A DNA stretch of 15,731 nucleotides, taken from positions 1-15,731 of the forward strand of contig JAJRVC010000613.1 of assembly GCA_024277475.1 (NCBI GenBank). Reading direction: 5' to 3'. This stretch comes from Deltaproteobacteria bacterium. GTDB lineage: Bacteria; Desulfobacterota; Desulfobacteria; Desulfobacterales; JAFDCJ01. Below, piece by piece: positions 1 to 6,029 of this stretch. The notes beneath the pieces were generated by a model that worked only from the letters and a program-made list of their open reading frames with translations, was not told where the DNA came from and ran no database searches. How positions within the stretch are numbered: the stretch's first letter is position 1; each line of letters starts with the position of its first letter. A program made the position numbers and the translations under genes.

Positions 1-368
1 AGACCTGGCAAAAAAAATACAAAACACTGATCCAAAGCATTCGCATGATTTCCTGTAAAGGGAAAAACGTGTGGTCCCCGCAGACCCAAAAATGGAGCAC
101 GGCGGCAATCGCCGTCGATGATCTCGGACGCGTGTTGTTTATCCATGTCGGCTCACTTTACAGCACCCATGATTTGATCAATATTCTTAAAGAACTTCCG
201 CTCGACATCGACAGAGCGATGTATGTTGAAGGCGGACCCCAGGCACAGTTATACATCAACATCGGAACCCATGAGTATGAGTTCGTCGGCAGCTATAAAA
301 TAGATATTGAGAAAAATATGAATGCTCTTTTCCCCGACCGATTCCCAACGTGGTCGGGATTTCTTTAA
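1..368 (+). CDS. Phosphodiester glycosidase (NAGPA-like) family protein, C-terminal part
   Basis: The reading frame is open from the window edge (first full codon at base 3) through an internal ATG at 45 to a TAA at 366-368, so the gene very probably begins outside the window and only about 120 C-terminal residues are visible. The sequence contains a beta-rich stretch (STAAIAVDDLGRVLFIHV) followed by a helix and then MYVEGGPQAQLYI. A conserved hydrophobic-x-GGP/GG-x-x-L pattern near the C-terminus is typical of the phosphodiester glycosidase/NAGPA domain (PF09992), whose members act on exported or cell-wall sugars. This assignment is from memory of the family pattern, since the N-terminal half is missing. 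The last codons overlap a hairpin that may terminate transcription. Family confidence is moderate; that the frame is coding is more certain. Confidence 0.6.
   Translation, partial: TWQKKYKTLIQSIRMISCKGKNVWSPQTQKWSTAAIAVDDLGRVLFIHVGSLYSTHDLINILKELPLDIDRAMYVEGGPQAQLYINIGTHEYEFVGSYKIDIEKNMNALFPDRFPTWSGFL
333..367 (+). terminator. Possible intrinsic terminator overlapping the end of the first gene
   Basis: A perfect 7-bp inverted repeat (CCCGACC at 333-339, GGTCGGG at 352-358) with a 12-nt loop is followed by ATTTCTTT. The stem lies within the final codons and the T-run contains the TAA stop. The loop is long and the T-run is interrupted, so termination may be weak. Confidence 0.4.
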
Positions 369-382
369 GAAAGGATTAGAAA

Positions 383-805
383 ATGACTAAGTGGTGCATG
401 CTTGTTTTGGTTGCCATCCTTTTAGCCGTCCAGTTGGGGTGTTCAGGCAGCTTGAAAGGTGTCGTCAGGCGGGATGCGAAAAGAATAGAGATCACTTACA
501 CCGATTCGAGACTCGGAAAAGGCAGCCTGCAAACAGTACTGCCGGGCGGGGAGCGCTTTGAAGGCAAAATAATCAGGATCGGATGGATGGCTGACCCATC
601 CGATAGAGCCGTCTCCGACAGTGAGCCGACAGTTTTTGAAGACATACTCTTATTTGACGGCAATGCAGAGGCTACACTGGTCGGCAACAAAGGCAACATC
701 ATGAAATGCCGCTTTAAAGTGGGAGATTCTATAATCGGCCTCTCCAGTGGTGGTTTTGGAGTTTGCCAGGTCACCGACGGTCGTGTAATTGATATTTTCT
801 TTTAG
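383..805 (+). CDS. Small putative lipoprotein of unknown function
   Basis: This 140-residue protein starts 14 bp after the preceding stop, with an AAGAAAGGA ribosome-binding site. The N-terminus is a lipoprotein signal: K3, a hydrophobic core (residues 6-16), then QLGC with Cys20 as the likely lipidated residue. The -3 position is Gln rather than the usual Leu, so the lipobox is imperfect. The mature part (about 120 residues) is beta-rich with many Gly, for instance GKGSLQTVLPGGERFEGKI, and its last 40 residues (KCRFKVGDSIIGLSSGGFGVC) look like a small beta-barrel. I do not recognise a named family. Being directly downstream of the glycosidase suggests an envelope role, but the hairpin between them argues against tight co-expression. 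An antisense frame over the same stretch is a shadow. Confidence 0.7.
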   Translation: MTKWCMLVLVAILLAVQLGCSGSLKGVVRRDAKRIEITYTDSRLGKGSLQTVLPGGERFEGKIIRIGWMADPSDRAVSDSEPTVFEDILLFDGNAEATLVGNKGNIMKCRFKVGDSIIGLSSGGFGVCQVTDGRVIDIFF

Positions 806-981
806 AAGGAACGGTTCTGGGCACCCGTATCCTTGCCCATCCCCATGTCGATGAGCAGCCTTTCACCCGCAGCCTGGCCGGTGTAAAAATTCCCGCAAAT
901 ATCGCTGAGGTAACCGTTCGTGCCCACGACCTGGTGCACGGGTTTGGCGGGAAAACGGTGACGATCGCGGTGCATAGATAA
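793..981 (+). pseudogene. Start-less gene remnant, possibly from a desulfoferrodoxin/SORL-like protein
   Basis: After an in-frame TGA at 790-792 a frame stays open to TAA at 979-981 (about 62 codons). It reads like real protein: GTVLGTRILAHPHVDEQPF, then an IP..I.EVTVRAHDLVHGFGGK segment. It has no ATG, GTG or TTG with a ribosome-binding site near its beginning and overlaps the end of the lipoprotein gene, so I read it as the C-terminal debris of a decayed gene. The HP...E and VRA...HG spacing recalls the superoxide reductase/desulfoferrodoxin fold, where two of the metal ligands sit in HPxxxxHYI and CNxHG. Here the second His and the Cys are replaced (Gln and Asp), so a functional iron site would be lost. 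The family link is tentative. Confidence 0.4.
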
Positions 982-1089
982 TCATCACAATTTTCAACGA
1001 GATCTATTTGATATCATGGATATGCAGACTTAACTAACCGCACAGGTCGAAATAATTCATAAGGCCCTATGAAAAAATGAGGTCAGCCT

Positions 1090-1407
1090 ATGGTTGAAAT
1101 CCACTTATACGGCAAACTCCGCCGTTACGCACAAGGCACTCAGCTCGACTGCGGCAATGTCATCCGGGTGTCTCCAGGATCAGGTGAAACATTGGAGATG
1201 CTATTAGCCCGTCTGGAAATACCCGTTAATGAAATTTATTCGATTTTTGTCAATTCAAAATTACTGGCAGCCCGCACGGCAATGGCATCATGGATCGGCT
1301 ACCGGCAGGTACGAACCGACCCTTTTGACTGGAACTTGAATGTGGTGGTCCAGCCCGCCGATCGTATTGGTCTCTTCGGCAGAGACATGTCGGCGCTGGT
1401 TATATAA
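1090..1407 (+). CDS. MoaD/ThiS-like beta-grasp (ubiquitin-fold) protein
   Basis: A 105-residue protein with a TGAGGT ribosome-binding site 7 nt before the ATG. It opens with VEIHLYGKLRRYA, the first beta strand of MoaD/ThiS-type sulfur carriers, followed by a TLEMLLARLEIP helix and an IFVNSKLL strand. The last segment, VVQPADRIGLFGRDMSALVI, matches the usual PGD-x-hydrophobic-x-hydrophobic end of the fold but replaces the terminal Gly-Gly with ...SALVI. Without that di-glycine the protein cannot be adenylated and thiocarboxylated in the usual way, so a classical sulfur-carrier role in molybdopterin or thiamine synthesis is unlikely. A regulatory or binding role for the beta-grasp fold (as in the ubiquitin-like Mut7-C partner domains) is an alternative. 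The gene stands alone, with no moa or thi genes nearby. Confidence 0.7.
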   Translation: MVEIHLYGKLRRYAQGTQLDCGNVIRVSPGSGETLEMLLARLEIPVNEIYSIFVNSKLLAARTAMASWIGYRQVRTDPFDWNLNVVVQPADRIGLFGRDMSALVI

Positions 1408-1440
1408 CATAGACCGCTCTTTAAAGGATGCGGAAAATAA

Positions 1441-1628
1441 CTCACCGCAGAGACGCAGAGAACGCAAAGGGAAGATGTATTTTCCTTTCTGTTGATCCGC
1501 TATAAAACGAAATGAACATGAAGAACAGAAATGAAAAAATCTAATACCTTCAGGAGAATCAAACGCTCGGATCGTTATGGATATCAATAAATTTAATTTA
1601 CCCTCAGCTTCGCGTCTCTGCGGTGAAC
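1441..1628. repeat. Dispersed-repeat element with 15-bp inverted arms
   Basis: The left arm TCACCGCAGAGACGC (1442-1456) is the perfect reverse complement of GCGTCTCTGCGGTGA (1612-1626). The left arm continues into AGAGAACGCAAAG. The 155 bp between the arms carry no convincing ORF. CACCGCAGAGACGCAGAGAACGC-type sequences are, to my knowledge, common dispersed intergenic repeats in Desulfobacterota and some other phyla. The structure resembles a small non-autonomous element or two repeat copies in opposite orientation. Confidence 0.6.
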
Positions 1629-1650
1629 TATTACGGATGAGGAAATTAAT

Positions 1651-2355
1651 ATGACCGTACAGGATATTCAGAAACGGCTGAAAAAACTCGGCAACAAGCA
1701 ACATGCAGCCATCAGCCGGAGATTTTTTAAAACCGGGCCGGGCGAATATGGCGAAGGCGATGTATTCATCGGTATCCGGGTACCGGTGCTCAGAAAGCTG
1801 GTCAAAGAATATTCTGATTTATCCGTTGAGGATACCGCAATCCTGCTGCGCTCAAAAATCCATGAAGAAAGGCTGTTGGCCCTTTTGCTACTGGTTCGTC
1901 TATTTTCAAAAGGGGATCATGTCACACAAACGATCATCTATGATACATATCTCGAACACACCAAATTCGTTAACAATTGGGACCTTGTGGATTCATCAGC
2001 GGAACACATTGTCGGGGCCTACTTGATGGACAGAAACAAAGCCGTTCTGTATCATCTGGCACAATCCAAAGATCTGTGGCAACGAAGAATTTCCATCATG
2101 TCGACCTTCCACTTTGTCAAACGCCATGAGTTATCTGAAACATTGAAGATTTCAAAAATGCTGCTTTTTGACCCGCAGGATTTGATTCATAAAGCCACCG
2201 GTTGGATGCTGCGTGAAATCGGCAAGCGCCATCTGCAGACTGAAGAAAGCTTCTTGAAAGTACATTATAAAAAAATGCCGCGCACCATGCTGCGATACGC
2301 TATCGAAAAGTTTCCGGAACAAAAAAGACAGCGCTATTTAAAAGGCAGAATTTGA
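1651..2355 (+). CDS. DNA alkylation repair protein, AlkD-like HEAT-repeat glycosylase
   Basis: This 234-residue protein has a GATGAGGA ribosome-binding site upstream of the ATG. It is all-helical with HEAT-like repeats and matches the AlkD family (PF08713) over its full length: GIRVPVLRKLVKEY near residues 41-54, the diagnostic NNWDLVDSSAEHIVG at 108-122, LWQRRISIMST at 142-152 and ATGWMLREIG at 182-191. Trp110, Asp114, Arg146 and Trp185 line up with the DNA-binding and catalytic Trp109, Asp113, Arg148 and Trp187 of Bacillus cereus AlkD (residues recalled from the literature). The predicted role is excision of positively charged N3- and N7-alkylated purines in the cytoplasm. The gene stands alone between two repeat-bearing intergenic stretches. 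The length is normal for the family and nothing suggests decay. Confidence 0.88.
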   Translation: MTVQDIQKRLKKLGNKQHAAISRRFFKTGPGEYGEGDVFIGIRVPVLRKLVKEYSDLSVEDTAILLRSKIHEERLLALLLLVRLFSKGDHVTQTIIYDTYLEHTKFVNNWDLVDSSAEHIVGAYLMDRNKAVLYHLAQSKDLWQRRISIMSTFHFVKRHELSETLKISKMLLFDPQDLIHKATGWMLREIGKRHLQTEESFLKVHYKKMPRTMLRYAIEKFPEQKRQRYLKGRI

Positions 2356-2628
2356 ATCAATCCTGCTGAATATTGCCATTTTTTTGACAGTCGACCAATA
2401 GCAACGAAGTCCTCTCCCTCCCATACTTCCACAAACTGATAATTTATTTTATCCACCCTATCGCTTCAACCTCCTGTCTTTCCGCTATCCGGGGCATTGC
2501 CATATTCAGGCATAACACAAAACAGATTTTGGTGTAATTTTTGCATGATTAAGCACTGAACTTAGCATCTAAGGCTGGTTCTAATTTCGGCCATTAGGAT
2601 TTTGCTCAATTATACACATTGACCCTTT

Positions 2629-2667
2629 CTCTCGCAGAGCCCACAGAGATCACAAAGTTTTTTTAAA
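2629..2667. repeat. Dispersed intergenic repeat copy (CTCGCAGAGCCCACAGAGA type)
   Basis: CTCTCGCAGAGCCCACAGAG followed by ATCACAAAG and a T-run. Read in reverse it is the CTTTGTGATCTCTGTGGGCTCTGCGAGAG sequence that I associate with dispersed repeats in Desulfobacteraceae genomes. Only one copy is visible in this window, so the repeat status rests on prior knowledge. Confidence 0.45.
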
Positions 2668-2824
2668 TTTTTTTTAATCTCTGTTTTATCGGATCTATTG
2701 GTTTTGATGCCCACTTGACCGACTATCCATTGGCAAGTATCTTGTTTGCCTCAGCCGGCTTTGGTAGTGATTGTTCTGTCGGCGTATACCAACAAATTGA
2801 AAAAAAATGCAAAAAAATTTTATA

Positions 2825-2940
2825 TCAATTCATAAGCCGCCGACATCGATCGGATTTGCACCCGTCAAGCATGCCCTCGCGGTAACGGTAGAACCTTTTA
2901 AATTCTCATCCCGGCAGGTCGGGGTGGCTTATGAATTGAG
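2825..2940. repeat. 116-bp element bounded by a 17-bp inverted repeat
   Basis: TCAATTCATAAGCCGCC (2825-2841) pairs with GGTGGCTTATGAATTGA (2923-2939), 16 of 17 positions matching with the one mismatch a wobble in RNA. The pairing extends inward (CGAC with GTCG, offset by one base). The roughly 80-bp interior is G+C-richer than its surroundings and carries no ORF. It could be a structured RNA or a small mobile repeat, and it ends 40 bp before the next gene. Confidence 0.5.
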
Positions 2941-2991
2941 TTAAGGCCATGCCCGATCATCCTTATTATCTAAAACTCAATGGGTGAATCC

Positions 2992-3375
2992 ATGAAAATA
3001 TTTAAAACATGTTCCTCCTGCAAGACACCCTGGTTTTCCCGGGATGAATTTCTGGCGGACAGCAACATATATCTTGTTGGCTATCAGGCTAATTTCGGTG
3101 ACCTCAAACTTGGCATCTTCCTCTTCAATCACGTGATCTGTCAATCAACCATTGGAATTCCTGCCGGTCTTTTTAAAGATCTCCATGACGGTCCGGTATT
3201 TTCAGAGTGCCTGACCGAATCCGAGCAATGTCCCGGTCATTGCCGGCATAGTGAGGTCCTCCATCCCTGCCGGGCCAAATGCGAAGGCGCCTACGTCAGA
3301 GATGTATTGCAAATTTTGCGTAATTGGCCCAAAGAAATTTTCTTTCCTGATAAAATCGCCGTGGGACAGAATTGA
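2992..3375 (+). CDS. Cysteine-rich conserved protein of unknown function
   Basis: The frame also has an ATG at 2980, giving 131 residues, but that start has no ribosome-binding site. The ATG at 2992 follows GGGTGA and gives 127 residues, so I prefer it. In the longer numbering there are eight cysteines: an N-terminal CSSC pair at 11 and 14, Cys54, and a C-terminal group at 77, 84, 88, 97 and 101 (CLTESEQCPGHC...C...C), with His51, His87, His90 and His95 among them. This spacing suggests zinc or iron-sulfur binding. The middle (YLVGYQANFGDLKLGIFLFNH) looks like a PilZ-independent beta sheet of unknown type. There is no signal peptide or membrane segment, so it is probably cytoplasmic. I remember similar hypothetical proteins in Desulfobacteraceae but no assigned function. 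Confidence 0.75.
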   Translation: MKIFKTCSSCKTPWFSRDEFLADSNIYLVGYQANFGDLKLGIFLFNHVICQSTIGIPAGLFKDLHDGPVFSECLTESEQCPGHCRHSEVLHPCRAKCEGAYVRDVLQILRNWPKEIFFPDKIAVGQN

Positions 3376-3402
3376 CAATCTCGTAAAAAGTCAAAATTCT
3401 CG

Positions 3403-3445
3403 AATTTCACTTTTATAACCTATTGAAATTATTAAGTGTGAAATT
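3403..3445 (+). terminator. A+T-rich imperfect hairpin after the cysteine-rich gene
   Basis: AATTTCACTTTTATAA (3403-3418) pairs with TTATTAAGTGTGAAATT (3429-3445), with a two-base bulge. A T-rich tract (TTTTATTTTTGTGTTTTTT) follows. It is a possible intrinsic terminator, but the stem is weak. Confidence 0.3.
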
Positions 3446-3478
3446 TTATTTTTGTGTTTTTTGTGCCTTTTTGCGGCT
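3446..3478. repeat. Dispersed repeat copy (TTTGTGTTTTTTGTGCCTTT type)
   Basis: TTTTTGTGTTTTTTGTGCCT followed by TTTTGCGGCT. Its reverse complement, GCCGCAAAAAGGCACAAAAAACAC, resembles the CCACAAAAAGGCACAAAGAACAC repeats known to me from many environmental proteobacterial genomes. A single copy is visible here. Confidence 0.4.
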
Positions 3479-3505
3479 ACATCAGTATTAAAAGGATAAA
3501 AACCT

Positions 3506-4267
3506 ATGTTCACTCAGGCCATTGCCAGAAAACCTGGGAAAAATTTTGCCCAGGGCCTAACAACTGCCGTCAACGTCAAACTTCCCCAATATTAATTGCT
3601 GCTAAAACAGCATGAGGCCTACCTTGAAACCTTGAAGTCTTGCGGACTCGAGGTCACCCTGCTCGACCCGTTACCTGATTATCCGGATGCCTATTTTGTT
3701 GAAGACACGGCCGTGGTCACACCGGATGTCGCCGTCATCACAAACCCGGGGGCTGAGGCCCGCAGAGGTGAAAAAGATTTCATGGCCGCAGTTCTGGCCA
3801 GGTTTCGCAAAATTGAACACATAAAGGCTCCCGGCACTGTTGACGGCGGAGATGTTCTCCAGGTGGACAACCATTTCTTTATCGGGCTGTCGGAACGGAC
3901 GAACGAAGAGGGTGCAGGACAACTTGGCCGTATCCTGCAAAGCTTCGGCAACACCTGGGTCACGATTCCAGTGGGGGCCGGGCTGCATTTTAAATCCAGT
4001 GTCAACTATGTCGGTAGAAACACGTTACTCGTAACACCGGACTTTGCCGAACAGGGGCAGTTCAGCGGATATGATAAAATTGTTCTGGAAAAAATCGAAG
4101 CTTATGCAGCCAATACGCTGCTGGTCAACGACCGCCTTCTGACCCCGGCCGGATTTCCCACAACCCGCCAGAAACTTGAGGGTCTTGGATATGAAATAAT
4201 TGAGTTGGAGACCAGCGAAGTGCATAAAATGGACGGGGGATTGACCTGCATGTCGATTCGTTTTTAG
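3506..4267 (+). pseudogene. Dimethylarginine dimethylaminohydrolase (DDAH) family gene interrupted by an in-frame TAA
   Basis: The intact family start is the ATG at 3506 with an AAGGAT ribosome-binding site; it reads MFTQAIARKPGKNFAQGLTT and continues in one frame to 4267. Codon 30 (3593-3595) is TAA, where homologues usually have Glu or another polar residue (PDYELALKQH-type context). Everything after the stop is well conserved: FVEDTAV (64-70), DGGDVL (113-118), catalytic His161 in GLHFKSSVNYVG, and nucleophile Cys248 in DGGLTCMSIRF, matching His162 and Cys249 of the Pseudomonas enzyme. The family hydrolyses methylated arginine to citrulline and dimethylamine, or related guanidino substrates. 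A restart at the TTG directly after the stop (3596) would yield a 223-residue protein without the first propeller strand; no ribosome-binding site precedes it. Either a recent nonsense mutation, a sequence error or, less likely, recoding. Confidence 0.85.
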
Positions 4268-4402
4268 CATCGGTTTCAAACGACCAGGATACAGCCGTCT
4301 TGACCGTAATAGCGGCAGAGGACTTCTTTCCATTGTTTATCGTTATTTTAACCCAGACCGTTGATTCTTACCTTCACTCGGGGGATAAATCCGCTTTTAT
4401 TT

Positions 4403-5854
4403 TTATAGTTGAATTTTAAATTTCTCCCTTATCCTTTTGTCTAATTCATCCGGAATATAGGATTTCTCCTTTTCGGCAAGGATTGACCGGACAATTTTCC
4501 GTGCACGCATCCAGGCATCCTCTGCGCCGTCATCTTCCCATTGTTCGCGGCCCTTTTGATCGCTAATGCCATTGCCGAAAAAATATTCATTGCGGATGTG
4601 GGCCAATGTGTGCTCGGAACTTATGAAGCTACCTCCAGGCCCCACGGCATCAATGACTTCCAGAGCCAAATGTTCCGGGTCCACATCTATACCCTTCAGC
4701 ACCTTGCAACACATCCCGATTATCTCGTCGTCTATGACATACTGCTCATAGGCAACAGCAAGCATGGACTCAAGCATGCCTGCCGCATGGTGAATAAAAT
4801 TTGATCCGCCCATTGCCACGAGAAGGGATGTCATTCCTTTCTCCCATCCTGCCTGGGCATCAGGCACTTTTGAGTCTGAAAGGCCTGAAGAATTATAGTT
4901 TGGCACTCGAATGTATTGAGCCAGTTGGTGTATGGCCGCATTCATCATGCCGCACTCCACTCCCCCGCCCCGATAGCCCATAGAATTCATATTCGCCATA
5001 CCAGGGATACCACCATAAAGAAGCGGTGAACCGGGATTTGTCAATTGACAAATACAAATACCGGCAAGTTGTTCAGCATGGAGCTGCGCTAGAGTTCCAG
5101 CCATGGTCATGGGAGAAGTGGAGCCTGACATGGGTGCCGCCGAGAGGGCGACCGGAATTTTATGGCGAATTGCTTCCTGCATGATTTTTGTGGATGCGGT
5201 GCAGAGCTTTAAAGGGCTGATGGAAAAAGATGTTATTACAGAAAAAAAAGGCTTTTCCTGTAGTCTGGTCATGCTGCCGGCAACCATCGATGCCATGTCA
5301 ATTACCTGGTGAAGTCCGTCTTCATCGTTGACCCCGACCATGACATGTTTACCTGTTGCCTTCATGCAAGCATAGAATACGTTGATGTCATATTCGGTTT
5401 CGTGCAAATCAGTGGGAATACAAGGGCGCAGAAAAAAATGAATGTTCTCCAAATTATCCACCAGGCGTGCAATCTGGTAGAGGTCTCTCAATATTGTTGG
5501 CCGGGCTTTCCCCGTTTCAAGATCAAGAATTTTGATCGCGGCCCCCCCAGTACCCATGTGAACCTTGTTTCCCGTAAGATCAAGATCGTGTTTTCCACCT
5601 CGGCTGTAAAGATTAACTTTTTCAGGTGCCATTTTGGATTTCTCCAAAATGAGTTTTCGTGGAAACGTTACCCGTGCCGGATGCCTGTTCACCCGGGCGC
5701 CGGCCTTTTCCAGCATATCTATTGTATCTTCGAGCCCGCGCTCATAACCAACCCCTGTCTTTTCAAGAATGGTCAGGGCGGCGTTGTGAATGGTTTCGAT
5801 GTTTTCCTGTGAAAGCGGGGAATAAATTCCACCCAAGATACCCTCCAAACTCAT
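4403..5854 (-). CDS. MttB-superfamily methyltransferase without pyrrolysine
   Basis: A 483-residue protein of the trimethylamine methyltransferase superfamily (COG5598, PF06253), a TIM-barrel family that moves methyl groups from quaternary or tertiary amines to a corrinoid protein. Recognisable segments include AALTILEKTGVGYERG at the N-terminus, GTGGAAIKILD (101-111), PLLYGGIPGMANMNSMGYRG (277-296), LSDSKVPDAQAGWEKG (325-340) and DAVGPGGSF in the C-terminal quarter. The frame has no internal TAG, so unlike true MttB it does not use pyrrolysine; known relatives of this kind (MtgB, MtpB, MtcB) demethylate glycine betaine, proline betaine or carnitine, so the substrate here is open. GGGAG lies 7 nt before the ATG. 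It is downstream of the acyl-CoA synthetase gene on the same strand, beyond a 175-bp structured gap. No corrinoid protein or second methyltransferase is encoded in the window. Confidence 0.9.
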   Translation of the reverse strand: MSLEGILGGIYSPLSQENIETIHNAALTILEKTGVGYERGLEDTIDMLEKAGARVNRHPARVTFPRKLILEKSKMAPEKVNLYSRGGKHDLDLTGNKVHMGTGGAAIKILDLETGKARPTILRDLYQIARLVDNLENIHFFLRPCIPTDLHETEYDINVFYACMKATGKHVMVGVNDEDGLHQVIDMASMVAGSMTRLQEKPFFSVITSFSISPLKLCTASTKIMQEAIRHKIPVALSAAPMSGSTSPMTMAGTLAQLHAEQLAGICICQLTNPGSPLLYGGIPGMANMNSMGYRGGGVECGMMNAAIHQLAQYIRVPNYNSSGLSDSKVPDAQAGWEKGMTSLLVAMGGSNFIHHAAGMLESMLAVAYEQYVIDDEIIGMCCKVLKGIDVDPEHLALEVIDAVGPGGSFISSEHTLAHIRNEYFFGNGISDQKGREQWEDDGAEDAWMRARKIVRSILAEKEKSYIPDELDKRIREKFKIQL

Positions 5855-5896
5855 TATTTCTCCCTTTTATTGCTTTTCGATATTACCGAGTAGATA

Positions 5897-5962
5897 CCCG
5901 GGTCCAGAGGGCCCGTCGAGGATCCCGCTCCGCGGGGGCACTGACCCCTCCCTGAAAGGGAG
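5897..5962 (-). promoter_or_regulatory. Structured leader with three small hairpins upstream of the MttB-like gene
   Basis: Three compact inverted repeats lie in tandem in the gap before the MttB-like gene: GGGTCC/GGGCCC (5900-5905 and 5909-5914, one non-canonical pair), CCCGC/GCGGG (5924-5928 and 5932-5936, perfect) and CTCCCT/AGGGAG (5948-5953 and 5957-5962, perfect). All loops are 3 nt. The region is more G+C-rich than its surroundings. No T-run follows any stem on the minus strand, so a simple terminator is unlikely. It could be a processing site, an attenuating leader or an inserted repeat. Confidence 0.4.
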
Positions 5963-6029
5963 TGTTGGTTCTATTACATACGAGTGCCTAAAATGAGCTA
6001 ATTTGAAACCCTCGGGAACATCACATCCA

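Larger units (their letters stand above)
2356..2979. other. Gene-free stretch with dispersed repeats and an inverted-repeat element
   Basis: No ORF here has coding character. The stretch is A+T-rich with long T and A runs (around 2657-2680 and 2801-2822). It contains a dispersed-repeat-like segment near 2629-2667 and a 116-bp inverted-repeat-bounded element at 2825-2940, both described separately. Confidence 0.6.

Noticed and set aside
1288..1704. A 138-codon minus-strand frame across the repeat element and gene ends
   Set aside because: It runs through dispersed-repeat sequence and overlaps the MoaD-like and AlkD-like genes antisense; it shows no family resemblance.
2860..2880. A tRNA T-arm-like GGGTGCAAATCC signal in the 116-bp element (minus strand)
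   Set aside because: The consensus GTTCRAN is not met and no acceptor or anticodon arm can be folded around it.
3593..3595. Pyrrolysine or selenocysteine as explanation of the in-frame stop
   Set aside because: The codon is TAA, which neither system uses; no selenocysteine-type hairpin was seen after it.
4403..5854. A pyrrolysine (TAG) codon in the MttB-like gene
   Set aside because: The whole frame is open without any internal TAG, so pyrrolysine is not encoded.
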